Positions 8,248 through 15,893 of a stretch of DNA of 64,000 nucleotides are shown piece after piece. Under the pieces are notes generated by a model. It made no database searches. It saw only the letters and a list, made by a program, of their open reading frames with translations, and was not told where the DNA came from. The translations under genes were made by a program, and so were the position numbers. The stretch is from Aureitalea sp. L0-47. GTDB taxonomy: Bacteria > Bacteroidota > Bacteroidia > Flavobacteriales > Flavobacteriaceae. The stretch's first letter is position 1; every line of letters starts with the position of its first letter. The DNA lies in contig NZ_JAFMTQ010000006.1 of NCBI RefSeq assembly GCF_026126405.1, positions 1 to 64,000 on the forward strand, given 5' to 3'.

Positions 8248-9041
8248 TGAGTTCAGAAAGAAAAAATACCGCCATTGCAGCAGCCAGGCTAGAAATTGGT
8301 TATTTCAGCAGGAAACAAAAACTGCCGATCGCTACTGATATCAATTTCGACATTGCGTCGGGAAAACTCATCGCTTTGGTAGGCGCCAATGGTATAGGAA
8401 AATCCACCCTCCTCCGAACCTTGTCCGGGATGCAACCCGCACTCGAAGGGGAGGTAATGATAGAAGGTAAAGCACTTTCCTCCTATTCCACCCTGGAACG
8501 CGCTTCCCGACTAAGCGTAGTACTCACGGAGGCCCCGGCATCAAAAAACCTTAACGTACGCGAACTGATCTCCCTTGGACGACAACCTTACACCAATAGT
8601 TTTGGAGTACTAACAGATAGGGATAAGGAGGTTATACAGAATGCTATGGATATCACCGACACTGAGGTGCTGGCGAACAGGAAATGCTACGAACTCAGTG
8701 ACGGGCAGATGCAGCGAGTGGTAATTGCAAGGGCCCTGGCACAGGACACACCGGTGATCATTCTTGATGAGCCCACTACCCATCTGGATCTCTATCATCG
8801 GGCGTATATTTTAAAGCTGCTAAAACGACTCACTTCGGAAGAGGGAAAGACCGTGCTTTTTTCAACCCACGAGATCGACCTGGGCATACAGCTGGCCGAT
8901 GTGATGATCGTTATGGACAAAGACGCCACCTATGTGGACGAACCTTGCAATCTGATAGAAGCCGGAAGATTCGATGCACTTTTCCCTAAGGATAGCATTC
9001 AATTTGATGGAAAGAGTGGAAGATTTACCATCAGGAATTAA
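8247..9041 (+). CDS. ABC importer ATP-binding protein (iron/cobalamin type)
   Basis: A 264-residue ATPase with Walker A GANGIGKST near residue 45, an unusual signature LSDGQMQRV near 149 (D in place of the usual G), Walker B VIILDEPTTHLD near 170 and the switch histidine in FSTHEIDL near 207. It energises the permease encoded one base upstream. It closes the three-gene importer operon; the next gene has its own promoter. Confidence 0.94.
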   Translation: MSSERKNTAIAAARLEIGYFSRKQKLPIATDINFDIASGKLIALVGANGIGKSTLLRTLSGMQPALEGEVMIEGKALSSYSTLERASRLSVVLTEAPASKNLNVRELISLGRQPYTNSFGVLTDRDKEVIQNAMDITDTEVLANRKCYELSDGQMQRVVIARALAQDTPVIILDEPTTHLDLYHRAYILKLLKRLTSEEGKTVLFSTHEIDLGIQLADVMIVMDKDATYVDEPCNLIEAGRFDALFPKDSIQFDGKSGRFTIRN

Positions 9042-9042
9042 C

Positions 9043-9050
9043 TATCTTTG
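9043..9050 (+). promoter_or_regulatory. rmuC promoter -7 box (TATCTTTG)
   Basis: Exact TAnnTTTG match two bases after the ATPase stop codon and 37 bases before the rmuC start. Confidence 0.6.
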
Positions 9051-9087
9051 AGAAGCATTTCAAAATTCCCACAAGCTTTGATTATTT

Positions 9088-10410
9088 ATGAGTGAAAACT
9101 TTCTCATCATCCTAATTGGCCTGATATGTGCCCTGATAGGTGCCTTTATGGGTAATCTCTTCGCACGGCTGAAACAAAAAGCGGAAGCCGGCAAAATGGA
9201 AGAACGTTTGGAGCAATCCCAAATACAGCAGGAAAGAATTCACGAACAATTCGAATCCGTGCTGAACGAACGCGAAGATATCCGCAAGGAGAAAGATTTT
9301 CTGAATAGCGAACTCGTTAGGCGAAATACCGAGTTCAACAACCTGGAAAAACAAAATAGGGAGCAACGGGAGGAGGTTGAGAAACTGCAGGAAAAGTTCA
9401 CCAAGGAATTCGAAAACCTCGCCAATAAGATCCTGGACGAGAAATCGTCTAAATTCACCAAACAAAATAAGGAAAACCTCGAGACACTGCTGAATCCGCT
9501 TCAGGAGAAAATAAAAACCTTCGAGAAAAAGGTTGAGGACACGAATAAAGAAAGTGTAGGCCGTCACAGTGAATTGAAAGAACAATTAAAACATCTTTCC
9601 GAGCTCAACAGGCAGATCAGCAAAGAGGCTGACAACCTAACCAAGGCCCTGAAAGGAGACAGCAAGATGCAAGGAAACTGGGGCGAACTGGTACTTACAA
9701 GGATACTAGAGAAGTCGGGACTGGAGAAAGGAAGAGAATACACCATCCAGGACAGCCATATAACCGAAACCGGCAAACGACTTCAAACGGATGTGCTTAT
9801 TCATTTACCGGATGGTAAGAAGATGATTGTTGACAGTAAGGTATCCCTTGTAGATTTCGAACGCTTTGTTTCCGAAGAAGATGAAGAGATCAAGCAGGGT
9901 CATTTAAAAAAGCATATCGCTTCTATCAGGAAACACGTAAATGACCTCAGCGAAAAGCAATACCAGTACTTGATGGACGAGAGCCCGGATACGGTCTTCA
10001 TGTTTGTCCCTATCGAACCTGCCTTTGCCATTGCAGCAGCTAACGAACCTAATATCTACGAAGATGCCTTCGACAAGCAGGTGGTGATCGTTACACCTTC
10101 CACCCTGCTGGCCGCCCTCCGACTGGTGGATAACTTGTGGCAGAATGATCGTCAGACACAAAACGCCTTAGCCATCGCCAAAGAAGCGGGCGCCTTATAC
10201 GATTCCTTTACAAATCTCACTGATGAATTGATCAAGGTAGGGAAACAGATCGGTACGGTTCAGGGGACCTACGAAAATGCCATGAAAAAACTGACCGGGC
10301 GTGGTAACCTGATACGAAGAGTTGAAAAACTTAAGAAATTAGGTGCAAAGGCAAGTAAAACCATTGATGACAAACTGCTGAAGCGGGCAGAAGAAGAATC
10401 GGAGGATTAA
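9088..10410 (+). CDS. rmuC: DNA recombination protein RmuC
   Basis: A 440-residue RmuC-family protein. An N-terminal membrane helix (about 5-25) is followed by a long coiled coil (about 28-195) and the RmuC nuclease-like domain (about 200-420) with the conserved MQGNWGELVLTRILE, DVLIHLPDGKKMIVDSKV and VVIVTPSTLLAALR segments. In E. coli RmuC limits inversion recombination at short inverted repeats, a point of interest in a window rich in short repeats. Its stop overlaps, in a shared TTAA, the stop of the convergent downstream gene. Confidence 0.95.
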   Translation: MSENFLIILIGLICALIGAFMGNLFARLKQKAEAGKMEERLEQSQIQQERIHEQFESVLNEREDIRKEKDFLNSELVRRNTEFNNLEKQNREQREEVEKLQEKFTKEFENLANKILDEKSSKFTKQNKENLETLLNPLQEKIKTFEKKVEDTNKESVGRHSELKEQLKHLSELNRQISKEADNLTKALKGDSKMQGNWGELVLTRILEKSGLEKGREYTIQDSHITETGKRLQTDVLIHLPDGKKMIVDSKVSLVDFERFVSEEDEEIKQGHLKKHIASIRKHVNDLSEKQYQYLMDESPDTVFMFVPIEPAFAIAAANEPNIYEDAFDKQVVIVTPSTLLAALRLVDNLWQNDRQTQNALAIAKEAGALYDSFTNLTDELIKVGKQIGTVQGTYENAMKKLTGRGNLIRRVEKLKKLGAKASKTIDDKLLKRAEEESED

Positions 10411-11231
10411 TTCTTGATGATCCTCTTGGTCACAATACCCGATTCGGTAGTGATCTTGGCCAGGTAGACGCCGCTATTCAGTTTTTGTAGGTCCAGTACG
10501 GTAGTTTTATTTAGATCTGAAGTGAGTATATTTCTGCCGATCACGTCGAATATCTGGATAGTTCCCTTGTCAATTGGCAACTCGATCTTTAGATTATTCT
10601 GAAAAGGATTCGGGCTTACACGAACGGTCTCCTTAAAAAAGTCTTCATTGTCCAGTAAAACTCCAGTAAGATCATCTATAGCAAGTGATCCAGCTATTGC
10701 ATCACCTTCCCAGCTAACCTCTTCACTGTGAATAATTCTGAATTCAAGAGTGTTTGTGGCAACTTCAATAATTGTAGCTTTTCCACTTACAACCGTAGTT
10801 GGATCATAGGTTTCCAGCGAGTAATTATTCCATCCGGAATTGGCAGGAACCGTCAATGGTTCAGTAGTAACCAATATTGTATCATCACTACCCCCTCTGA
10901 AACCGAGTCTTAGTTTCAGGTCGAAATTATTATCGTTTTTAACGTTGAAAGTCAATGCGCCGAAAATATTGAACCCACCTCCGTAATTGTCTCCTGTCCA
11001 GGTATCTGTTTCGTTCGCGATTGATAACCTGCCGGGAGCTGTCATCATCCCATCGGCAACCTTTTGAAGGTACTTAAAGGCGCCCTCGTCTTCATTAGTA
11101 ATTCCGGTTTCAGTTCCGTCAATATTGGTCCAACCCTCCAGGGTCCCATCTTCAAAATCGTTAAAGAACTCCTGTGAAGTTATCTCAAGAGAACAAAATA
11201 CTAATAGGAAAACGAGTAATATTTGCTTCAT
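10407..11231 (-). CDS. T9SS-sorted secreted protein with beta-sandwich domain
   Basis: A 274-residue protein with a signal peptide (cut near SQE, about residue 20), a region of about residues 22-185 that looks like a jelly-roll or carbohydrate-binding sandwich (NDFEDGTLEGWTN), and a T9SS type A sorting domain at about 195-274 (VSPNPFQNNLKIELP, GVYLAKITTESG, ending in TKRIIKN). It is a paralogue of the protein at 14177-15022, which begins with NDFEDGTTQGW. It would be exported through the outer membrane; ligand unknown. Confidence 0.85.
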   Translation of the reverse strand: MKQILLVFLLVFCSLEITSQEFFNDFEDGTLEGWTNIDGTETGITNEDEGAFKYLQKVADGMMTAPGRLSIANETDTWTGDNYGGGFNIFGALTFNVKNDNNFDLKLRLGFRGGSDDTILVTTEPLTVPANSGWNNYSLETYDPTTVVSGKATIIEVATNTLEFRIIHSEEVSWEGDAIAGSLAIDDLTGVLLDNEDFFKETVRVSPNPFQNNLKIELPIDKGTIQIFDVIGRNILTSDLNKTTVLDLQKLNSGVYLAKITTESGIVTKRIIKN

Positions 11232-11261
11232 CCGGACTCTTTTCCTTAAAGTTAGTAAATT

Positions 11262-12149
11262 TTAGAATACCCTGCTCAAATTAAATCCGAAATAGAAATC
11301 TCCATCACTCCAGTCACCTGCACCACGAACAATAAAACCATCATCGAACATAGGCTGGGCGTTGGTAAAATGCATTTGAAACACGTGGCCACCCGTCTCA
11401 AGATCCACCCCTATACTCAGCGGGTTCTTAAAATTTGAATTGTCGTTACGGTTAAGATGGATTCCGTAGTCGGCATTGATACTCCAACGAGTGGTTAATT
11501 TCAATCTTCCGCCCACACCAACAGCAAACTGGTCGTTCTCTTCATCAAAGGCCAAAGTTTCGTCATTTGGCAGCACCATAAAGCTCCTGGTGGCAAGGTT
11601 TTCGTGGATGTAGGTCGGTGCAAGTAGCAGGGAAAGATTTTTCGATACTTTTCTGGATACCAGGATCTGATTGGTGTAGGTGACCCTGTCGCTAAATTCG
11701 AAGTTGGTGTAAAGGTCTTCGTCCAGAGCGGTATTTATGGTGATCAGGTTATACCCCACCACGGTAACCGGACTGCCTTCATTTTTTTGCTGAAGAAGAC
11801 GGTATTTGATATGTCCCCCGTAGGTTTTCTGAAGGGAACTACGCGCAAAGCCTACGTTCAGCCATTCGTTCACTCCATAAATGAATTTCAATTGAGTCAC
11901 GGCATCGTCAAGTCCGAAGAGATCATCAAAGCCATTTTTCACGGTTCCGAAACGGTGTGATACGATGAAATAGAAATCTTTCTTATGAGCGAGTTTGGTG
12001 GATTCGAAGTTAACCACCTTCAAACCTTTGAAGGCAGCATCAACAGCATTGTCATCTGTGACTTCACTTTCAAGTTCTCCGAGGAGGTCGTCCTGGGCAA
12101 TTGCAAAAATGGGCAAAAAAAGGAATAGTAAGGTTAATATTGTTTTCAT
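11262..12149 (-). CDS. DUF5777 family outer-membrane beta-barrel protein
   Basis: A 295-residue protein with a signal peptide (cut near AIAQ, residue 19) and an alternating hydrophobic pattern of short strands separated by loops, ending in an aromatic residue (LSRVF), as beta-barrels do. The SHRFGTV and YGVNEWLNVGFARSS segments fit DUF5777. It is the last gene of the five-gene cupredoxin-cytochrome operon. It could be an outer-membrane pore or anchor for that system; this is inference. Confidence 0.8.
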   Translation of the reverse strand: MKTILTLLFLFLPIFAIAQDDLLGELESEVTDDNAVDAAFKGLKVVNFESTKLAHKKDFYFIVSHRFGTVKNGFDDLFGLDDAVTQLKFIYGVNEWLNVGFARSSLQKTYGGHIKYRLLQQKNEGSPVTVVGYNLITINTALDEDLYTNFEFSDRVTYTNQILVSRKVSKNLSLLLAPTYIHENLATRSFMVLPNDETLAFDEENDQFAVGVGGRLKLTTRWSINADYGIHLNRNDNSNFKNPLSIGVDLETGGHVFQMHFTNAQPMFDDGFIVRGAGDWSDGDFYFGFNLSRVF

Positions 12150-12153
12150 GATG

Positions 12154-12531
12154 TTAGTTGTTTAAAATAGTGCATTGATCCATTTTCACCAGTTCAAACA
12201 GATCGTCGTAGCCGATGCATCGGCCTTTGATCTCCACTTCCATTCCTATGGCCATATCGCCAGGAATTTCTGAAAAGCTACCGCTAACCTTGTCGTCAAG
12301 AGTAATACTGGTTTCGTTTATTTCTGAAATTTTTCCTTTTACGGTTACTGTAGCGTTTAAAATTTCACTGGAATCTTCCTGTCTGAATATTTCCAGGATA
12401 GATTCCGAAGTCAATTCGGCAATGGGCTCTTCAGTAGCGATCTCACGATGATCCTGGTAGAGGTAATTATATCCGATAATCCCTCCTATGATTACAATGG
12501 CGAATATTAATAATGCTAACTTCTTCTTCAT
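12154..12531 (-). CDS. Membrane-anchored OB-fold protein (tRNA_anti-like)
   Basis: A 125-residue protein with one N-terminal membrane helix (about 5-23) and a small domain (about 45-122) resembling the tRNA_anti-like OB fold: ATVTVKGKISEINETSITLDD, then GMEVEIKGRCIGYDD. It lies four bases before DUF5777 and five bases after the YceI gene. These OB folds are common in Bacteroidota periplasmic clusters; no function is established for them. Confidence 0.75.
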   Translation of the reverse strand: MKKKLALLIFAIVIIGGIIGYNYLYQDHREIATEEPIAELTSESILEIFRQEDSSEILNATVTVKGKISEINETSITLDDKVSGSFSEIPGDMAIGMEVEIKGRCIGYDDLFELVKMDQCTILNN

Positions 12532-12536
12532 ATTCT

Positions 12537-13085
12537 TTAATTCTGAAGGTTAAACTTAGCAGCCACATCAACATCTTCAGCAATCTTTTTACTCACAACA
12601 GCCGGGATCTTGATATTGAAATCTTCAGGATTTAATTTGAAATTCGTTGTTACCACAATCTTATCTTCTTCTTTCCAGATTTGAACAGGTTCGTTGAGAT
12701 CACGAGTTTCACCATGAAGAGTGATAGAACCTTTTATGGTGTATTTTGATGGTTTATCCTTCAGATCTTCGATATCGAAATCCGCAATAATTCCCTTGAA
12801 TACGGCTTTCGGATAGGTTGAGGATTCCATATAGTTTTCGTTGAAATGTTCTTCCATCAGGGCCACTTTGAATCGGAAGCCTTTCACCAGGGCTAGCGCT
12901 GCAAACTCTCCGTTTGAGGTGTTCAGGATAGCACTAACATTTTGATGTGTGGCTTTTACTTCTTCGAAGGAGGGCACGGAAGCTTCAAAGGTTATGGTAC
13001 CGCTCTTAGTCTTTAGCTTTTCCTGGGCATGCAGCGGTCCCAGGATAAGTACCAGAGCACTTATCAGAAAAAATATCTTTTTCAT
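12537..13085 (-). CDS. YceI family periplasmic protein
   Basis: A 182-residue secreted protein (signal cut near HAQ, residue 20) of the YceI lipocalin-like family. Typical features are SGTITFEASVPSFEEVKATHQNVSA near residue 27 and the SSTYPKAVFKGII segment near 87, which lines the isoprenoid-binding barrel in structurally studied members. It often occurs next to cytochromes, which suggests quinone or other isoprenoid binding. Here it directly follows a c-type cytochrome and a cupredoxin. Confidence 0.9.
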   Translation of the reverse strand: MKKIFFLISALVLILGPLHAQEKLKTKSGTITFEASVPSFEEVKATHQNVSAILNTSNGEFAALALVKGFRFKVALMEEHFNENYMESSTYPKAVFKGIIADFDIEDLKDKPSKYTIKGSITLHGETRDLNEPVQIWKEEDKIVVTTNFKLNPEDFNIKIPAVVSKKIAEDVDVAAKFNLQN

Positions 13086-13095
13086 AGCAATTTTT

Positions 13096-13470
13096 TTAGT
13101 TTTCTAGTAGTCCGTCCGCCACCCATTGCATGACGAGGTCAATTGTGGTCTGTGGTAAGCGAGGTCCGCCCAATGGCATCAATCCCTGTTCACCTTCTGC
13201 CCTACTGATCCTACCCAGTAAATCCCTGTTCTCAACAGCCGATCTTACATTGTTGTAGGTCACCAATGGCATCGGCGCACCATTTTGAGGTGGATTGGAA
13301 TGGCATTGCTGACAGTTATTTTCGAATATGGCCCTCACGTCTTCAAATGTGACCAGATCGGCAGGCATCTCCTGTTGTACAGGTTCCAATTCGTCCATGT
13401 CCCTTGCGGTACAGCCGTGCAGCATCACGAGCACGACTGCCCACAGGGAAATTGTAATTAATCGGTTCAT
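13096..13470 (-). CDS. c-type cytochrome lipoprotein
   Basis: A 124-residue lipoprotein (lipobox HGC, Cys20) with one haem-c motif, NNCQQCHSNPP (Cys53, Cys56, His57), and a likely axial methionine in GLMPLGGPRLP near residue 97. The pattern matches the short single-haem cytochromes of Bacteroidota. It lies between a cupredoxin gene and YceI in one operon, so electron transfer with the copper protein is a reasonable inference. Confidence 0.88.
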   Translation of the reverse strand: MNRLITISLWAVVLVMLHGCTARDMDELEPVQQEMPADLVTFEDVRAIFENNCQQCHSNPPQNGAPMPLVTYNNVRSAVENRDLLGRISRAEGEQGLMPLGGPRLPQTTIDLVMQWVADGLLEN

Positions 13471-13477
13471 GTCAGAT

Positions 13478-14053
13478 CTATTGAATGATGACCTTGGTTG
13501 TATGTGAAAGGTCTCCTGAAGTAACCGTCAGGAAATACATGCCGGGTTGAAGAGTAGATACATTCAACATGCTGAAATTTCCATCATCCTTTCCTTGCAT
13601 CACCCGTTGCCCACTCACATTCGCAAGTTCAAACGAATCTATTTTCATGAGGGAAAAGATGGTAAGTTGATCTTTGGCCGGGTTGGGATAGAGTTTCAGG
13701 CTCTTTACAAACTTATCCTGAATGGAAAGTACCTCTTCAACAGTAATGGTTCCAAACATATTGGAGTGAACATCACAGCGGTAATCATTGGTTCCCAACT
13801 GAGTAAAAGTAAACGAGAATTCTGTTCCCAGGCCTGTTAGTATCCCGCTGTCAAATGCTTGTTGGGCACCTGACTCACTGGTTACACTGTGTGGTAGGGC
13901 ATCTGTCCATGTCCATCGAACCGTATCGCCGGGAGCAACGGTAGCACTGGCGGCAGCGCCATTAGCACCAACCTCCCAGTTGATGTCGAAAGTGGTTTGT
14001 GCGGTTAAAGTAAGTGATACAAATAAGGCTAGGGTGAGTACAATCTTTTTCAT
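13478..14053 (-). CDS. Cupredoxin (plastocyanin/azurin-like) with T9SS sorting domain
   Basis: A 191-residue secreted protein. Signal peptide to about residue 18, then a cupredoxin domain (about 20-105) with candidate copper ligands His55 in LPHS and the Cys-x-x-His of DYRCDVHSNMFG near residue 97 (the methionine there is the probable axial ligand). A T9SS type A sorting domain (about 115-191, LYPNPAKDQLTIF) follows. It leads the operon and shares leader sequence with the T9SS gene upstream. A surface-exported blue copper protein is a less usual arrangement. Confidence 0.88.
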   Translation of the reverse strand: MKKIVLTLALFVSLTLTAQTTFDINWEVGANGAAASATVAPGDTVRWTWTDALPHSVTSESGAQQAFDSGILTGLGTEFSFTFTQLGTNDYRCDVHSNMFGTITVEEVLSIQDKFVKSLKLYPNPAKDQLTIFSLMKIDSFELANVSGQRVMQGKDDGNFSMLNVSTLQPGMYFLTVTSGDLSHTTKVIIQ

Positions 14054-14127
14054 AATTTTTTTTTAAAGGTTAAAGTTGTTGTTTGTATATGAAACAATTC
14101 AAATTGAAAATTCCCTACCTCAAGACA

Positions 14128-14156
14128 TAAAAAAACTCCGGCAAGCCGGAGTTTTC
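14128..14156 (-). terminator. Intrinsic terminator (ACTCCGGC/GCCGGAGT)
   Basis: A perfect stem at 14135-14152 with a T7 run on the minus strand and T4 on the plus strand. It ends the minus-strand T9SS gene at 14177. Confidence 0.85.
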
Positions 14157-14176
14157 AGTCACTTAAAATTTAGAAA

Positions 14177-15022
14177 CTATCGCTTAACAAACTTAATTGT
14201 TCTAGCGCCTAAATTGTTTGAAAGACGTAAAAAATACAGGCCTTCACTAAGGTTGGATACCTGGATGAACTTAGCGTTCAACTCACCTTCGGTTATCAAC
14301 TGCCCGGCAATGTTGATAATCTCAAATTTCTCAATTGAATTGGAAGATGCCACATTCAACACATCGGAAACCGGGTTGGGGTATAGAGTTACATCGTTCA
14401 AATTAGATTCGGAAACACTTAGAGGTGCTACAGCAGTAATGTTATCCACATGCATGGTTGCCGCAATCGCATCACCATTATAGGATGGAACAGCACTGCT
14501 TAGTATTCTAATGTTATCTACACCACCAAGAACAGCCGATGCTGTATCGTTGCCGTCTAGCACAGTAAAATCTGATGGTTGAATAGGAATGGTTATTGTT
14601 GTCCATGTTGTCTGGGTTGAAGGCACTGAAACCGAACTGGTTGTGGCCATTTCAGAACTGTCTGGGCCACCTTCCATGGCAACTCTCAAAAGGAGATCGG
14701 TAGCACCTGCATTTTTTACATCGAATGATATCTCGAGTACACCTGCACTATTGTAATTACCTGTCCATTCGTCTTCGTCATTTTGGATCACCATCTTACT
14801 GCCAGCTCCGCCTCCACCGGCACTAATTTCTTCCAGGAAGTTATCGTCAACCCCGTTAGGACCACCGGTTGGGATATTCGTTGGAGGATTAGGAGATTGG
14901 GCACCATTAGACCAACCCTGTGTGGTTCCATCTTCGAAATCGTTTGTAAAGTTTCCGGTAATTTGAGCATTTATATTCAGTGAAAGGCCTAGAACAGCCA
15001 TCAGCATAAAGATCTTTTTCAT
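14177..15022 (-). CDS. T9SS-sorted secreted protein with beta-sandwich domain
   Basis: A 281-residue protein: signal peptide (MKKIFMLMAVLGLSLNINAQ), an N-terminal sandwich-like region beginning NDFEDGTTQGWSNG, and a T9SS type A sorting domain at about 205-281 (LYPNPVSDVLNVASS, GLYFLRLSNN). The ATG at 15022 is chosen because it starts the signal peptide; an upstream in-frame ATG adds 15 unlikely residues. It is a paralogue of the protein at 10407. Its 5' leader resembles that of the cupredoxin gene. Confidence 0.85.
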   Translation of the reverse strand: MKKIFMLMAVLGLSLNINAQITGNFTNDFEDGTTQGWSNGAQSPNPPTNIPTGGPNGVDDNFLEEISAGGGGAGSKMVIQNDEDEWTGNYNSAGVLEISFDVKNAGATDLLLRVAMEGGPDSSEMATTSSVSVPSTQTTWTTITIPIQPSDFTVLDGNDTASAVLGGVDNIRILSSAVPSYNGDAIAATMHVDNITAVAPLSVSESNLNDVTLYPNPVSDVLNVASSNSIEKFEIINIAGQLITEGELNAKFIQVSNLSEGLYFLRLSNNLGARTIKFVKR

Positions 15023-15161
15023 AATTGTGTTTTTTAGGGTTAGAATCTTTGTTTGAATATATAACAATTTGTTTTCTAAATATCCTACTAGGTTATTAAA
15101 AGAAATATTTTATCTGTAAATAATTGAGTGTGATTCAATTCTAAATTAAAGAATAACGTTG

Positions 15162-15190
15162 TTTCATCGAATATATCGTCATTTAATCGA
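15162..15190. promoter_or_regulatory. Direct-repeat operator candidate, TTTCATCGA / TTTAATCGA
   Basis: Two 9-base repeats start 20 bases apart (15162 and 15182), 39 bases before the -7 box of the gene at 15273. The same motif pair occurs at 20667-20696, 36222-36250 and 36467-36496. Confidence 0.5.
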
Positions 15191-15229
15191 AAGTTAAATA
15201 GTATAAAGTAATCTTATTCTTACAGGCAT

Positions 15230-15237
15230 TACTTTTG
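15230..15237 (+). promoter_or_regulatory. Promoter -7 box (TACTTTTG)
   Basis: Exact TAnnTTTG match 35 bases before the start at 15273. Confidence 0.6.
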
Positions 15238-15272
15238 CTTTAATCAAAGTATACCCCCAAATATCTATACTT

Positions 15273-15869
15273 ATGAAATATATACTACTTTATGCACTTA
15301 TTTTAGCTGCACCTCTGGTTTCGGCTCAGGTTGGAATTGGAACTACCGAACCAATGGAAACACTTCATGTGAATGGAACTGTTCGAATAGAAAGTTTAGC
15401 TCCGGACGAATCTACCAAAATTATTGGAGTTGATTTAAAAGGTAATGTTACCGAGGTTGGTGTTGGAGATAATCTTTTGCTTCAAGACGGAACGTTACAT
15501 TCCAATGGATCAACCAAATACTTTGTCCAGACAATCACAACACCCACAATTTCATCAGGACAGGTATTTCACAATGTGGATCTCGAATTAGAAACAACAA
15601 ACAAAGATATTGTTGTTTTCCGTTTGACAGGAGCGAATCACAATTACGAATTCTCAGGATTATCAGGCGGAACAGACGGTAAGCATATCATTTTACTAAA
15701 TACCTCAGCCAACAATTTCAAGATTTCCAATGAAAGTTCAAACTCTAGCCCTGAAAACAGGATAACCACTTTAACGGGTGGATTCGAACAAACTTCAGGT
15801 GAAGGGCTTGTTGAACTCGTTTACGATGGAGTGAGTCAGCGTTGGATTATTCTAAGTTTCAGAAATTAA
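15273..15869 (+). CDS. Secreted protein with GIGT-LHVNG repeat-type head
   Basis: A 198-residue secreted protein (signal cut near VSAQ, residue 19). The mature N-terminus VGIGTTEPMETLHVNGTVRI is a motif seen in many Bacteroidota surface proteins resembling tail-fibre stalk segments. The remainder is rich in Asn, Thr and Gly with beta-type periodicity, and lacks a T9SS sorting domain. No function is recognised. Candidate regulatory direct repeats lie upstream. It is convergent with carB. Confidence 0.75.
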   Translation: MKYILLYALILAAPLVSAQVGIGTTEPMETLHVNGTVRIESLAPDESTKIIGVDLKGNVTEVGVGDNLLLQDGTLHSNGSTKYFVQTITTPTISSGQVFHNVDLELETTNKDIVVFRLTGANHNYEFSGLSGGTDGKHIILLNTSANNFKISNESSNSSPENRITTLTGGFEQTSGEGLVELVYDGVSQRWIILSFRN

Positions 15870-15893
15870 ACTTTAATCGTCTGTCACTGATTG

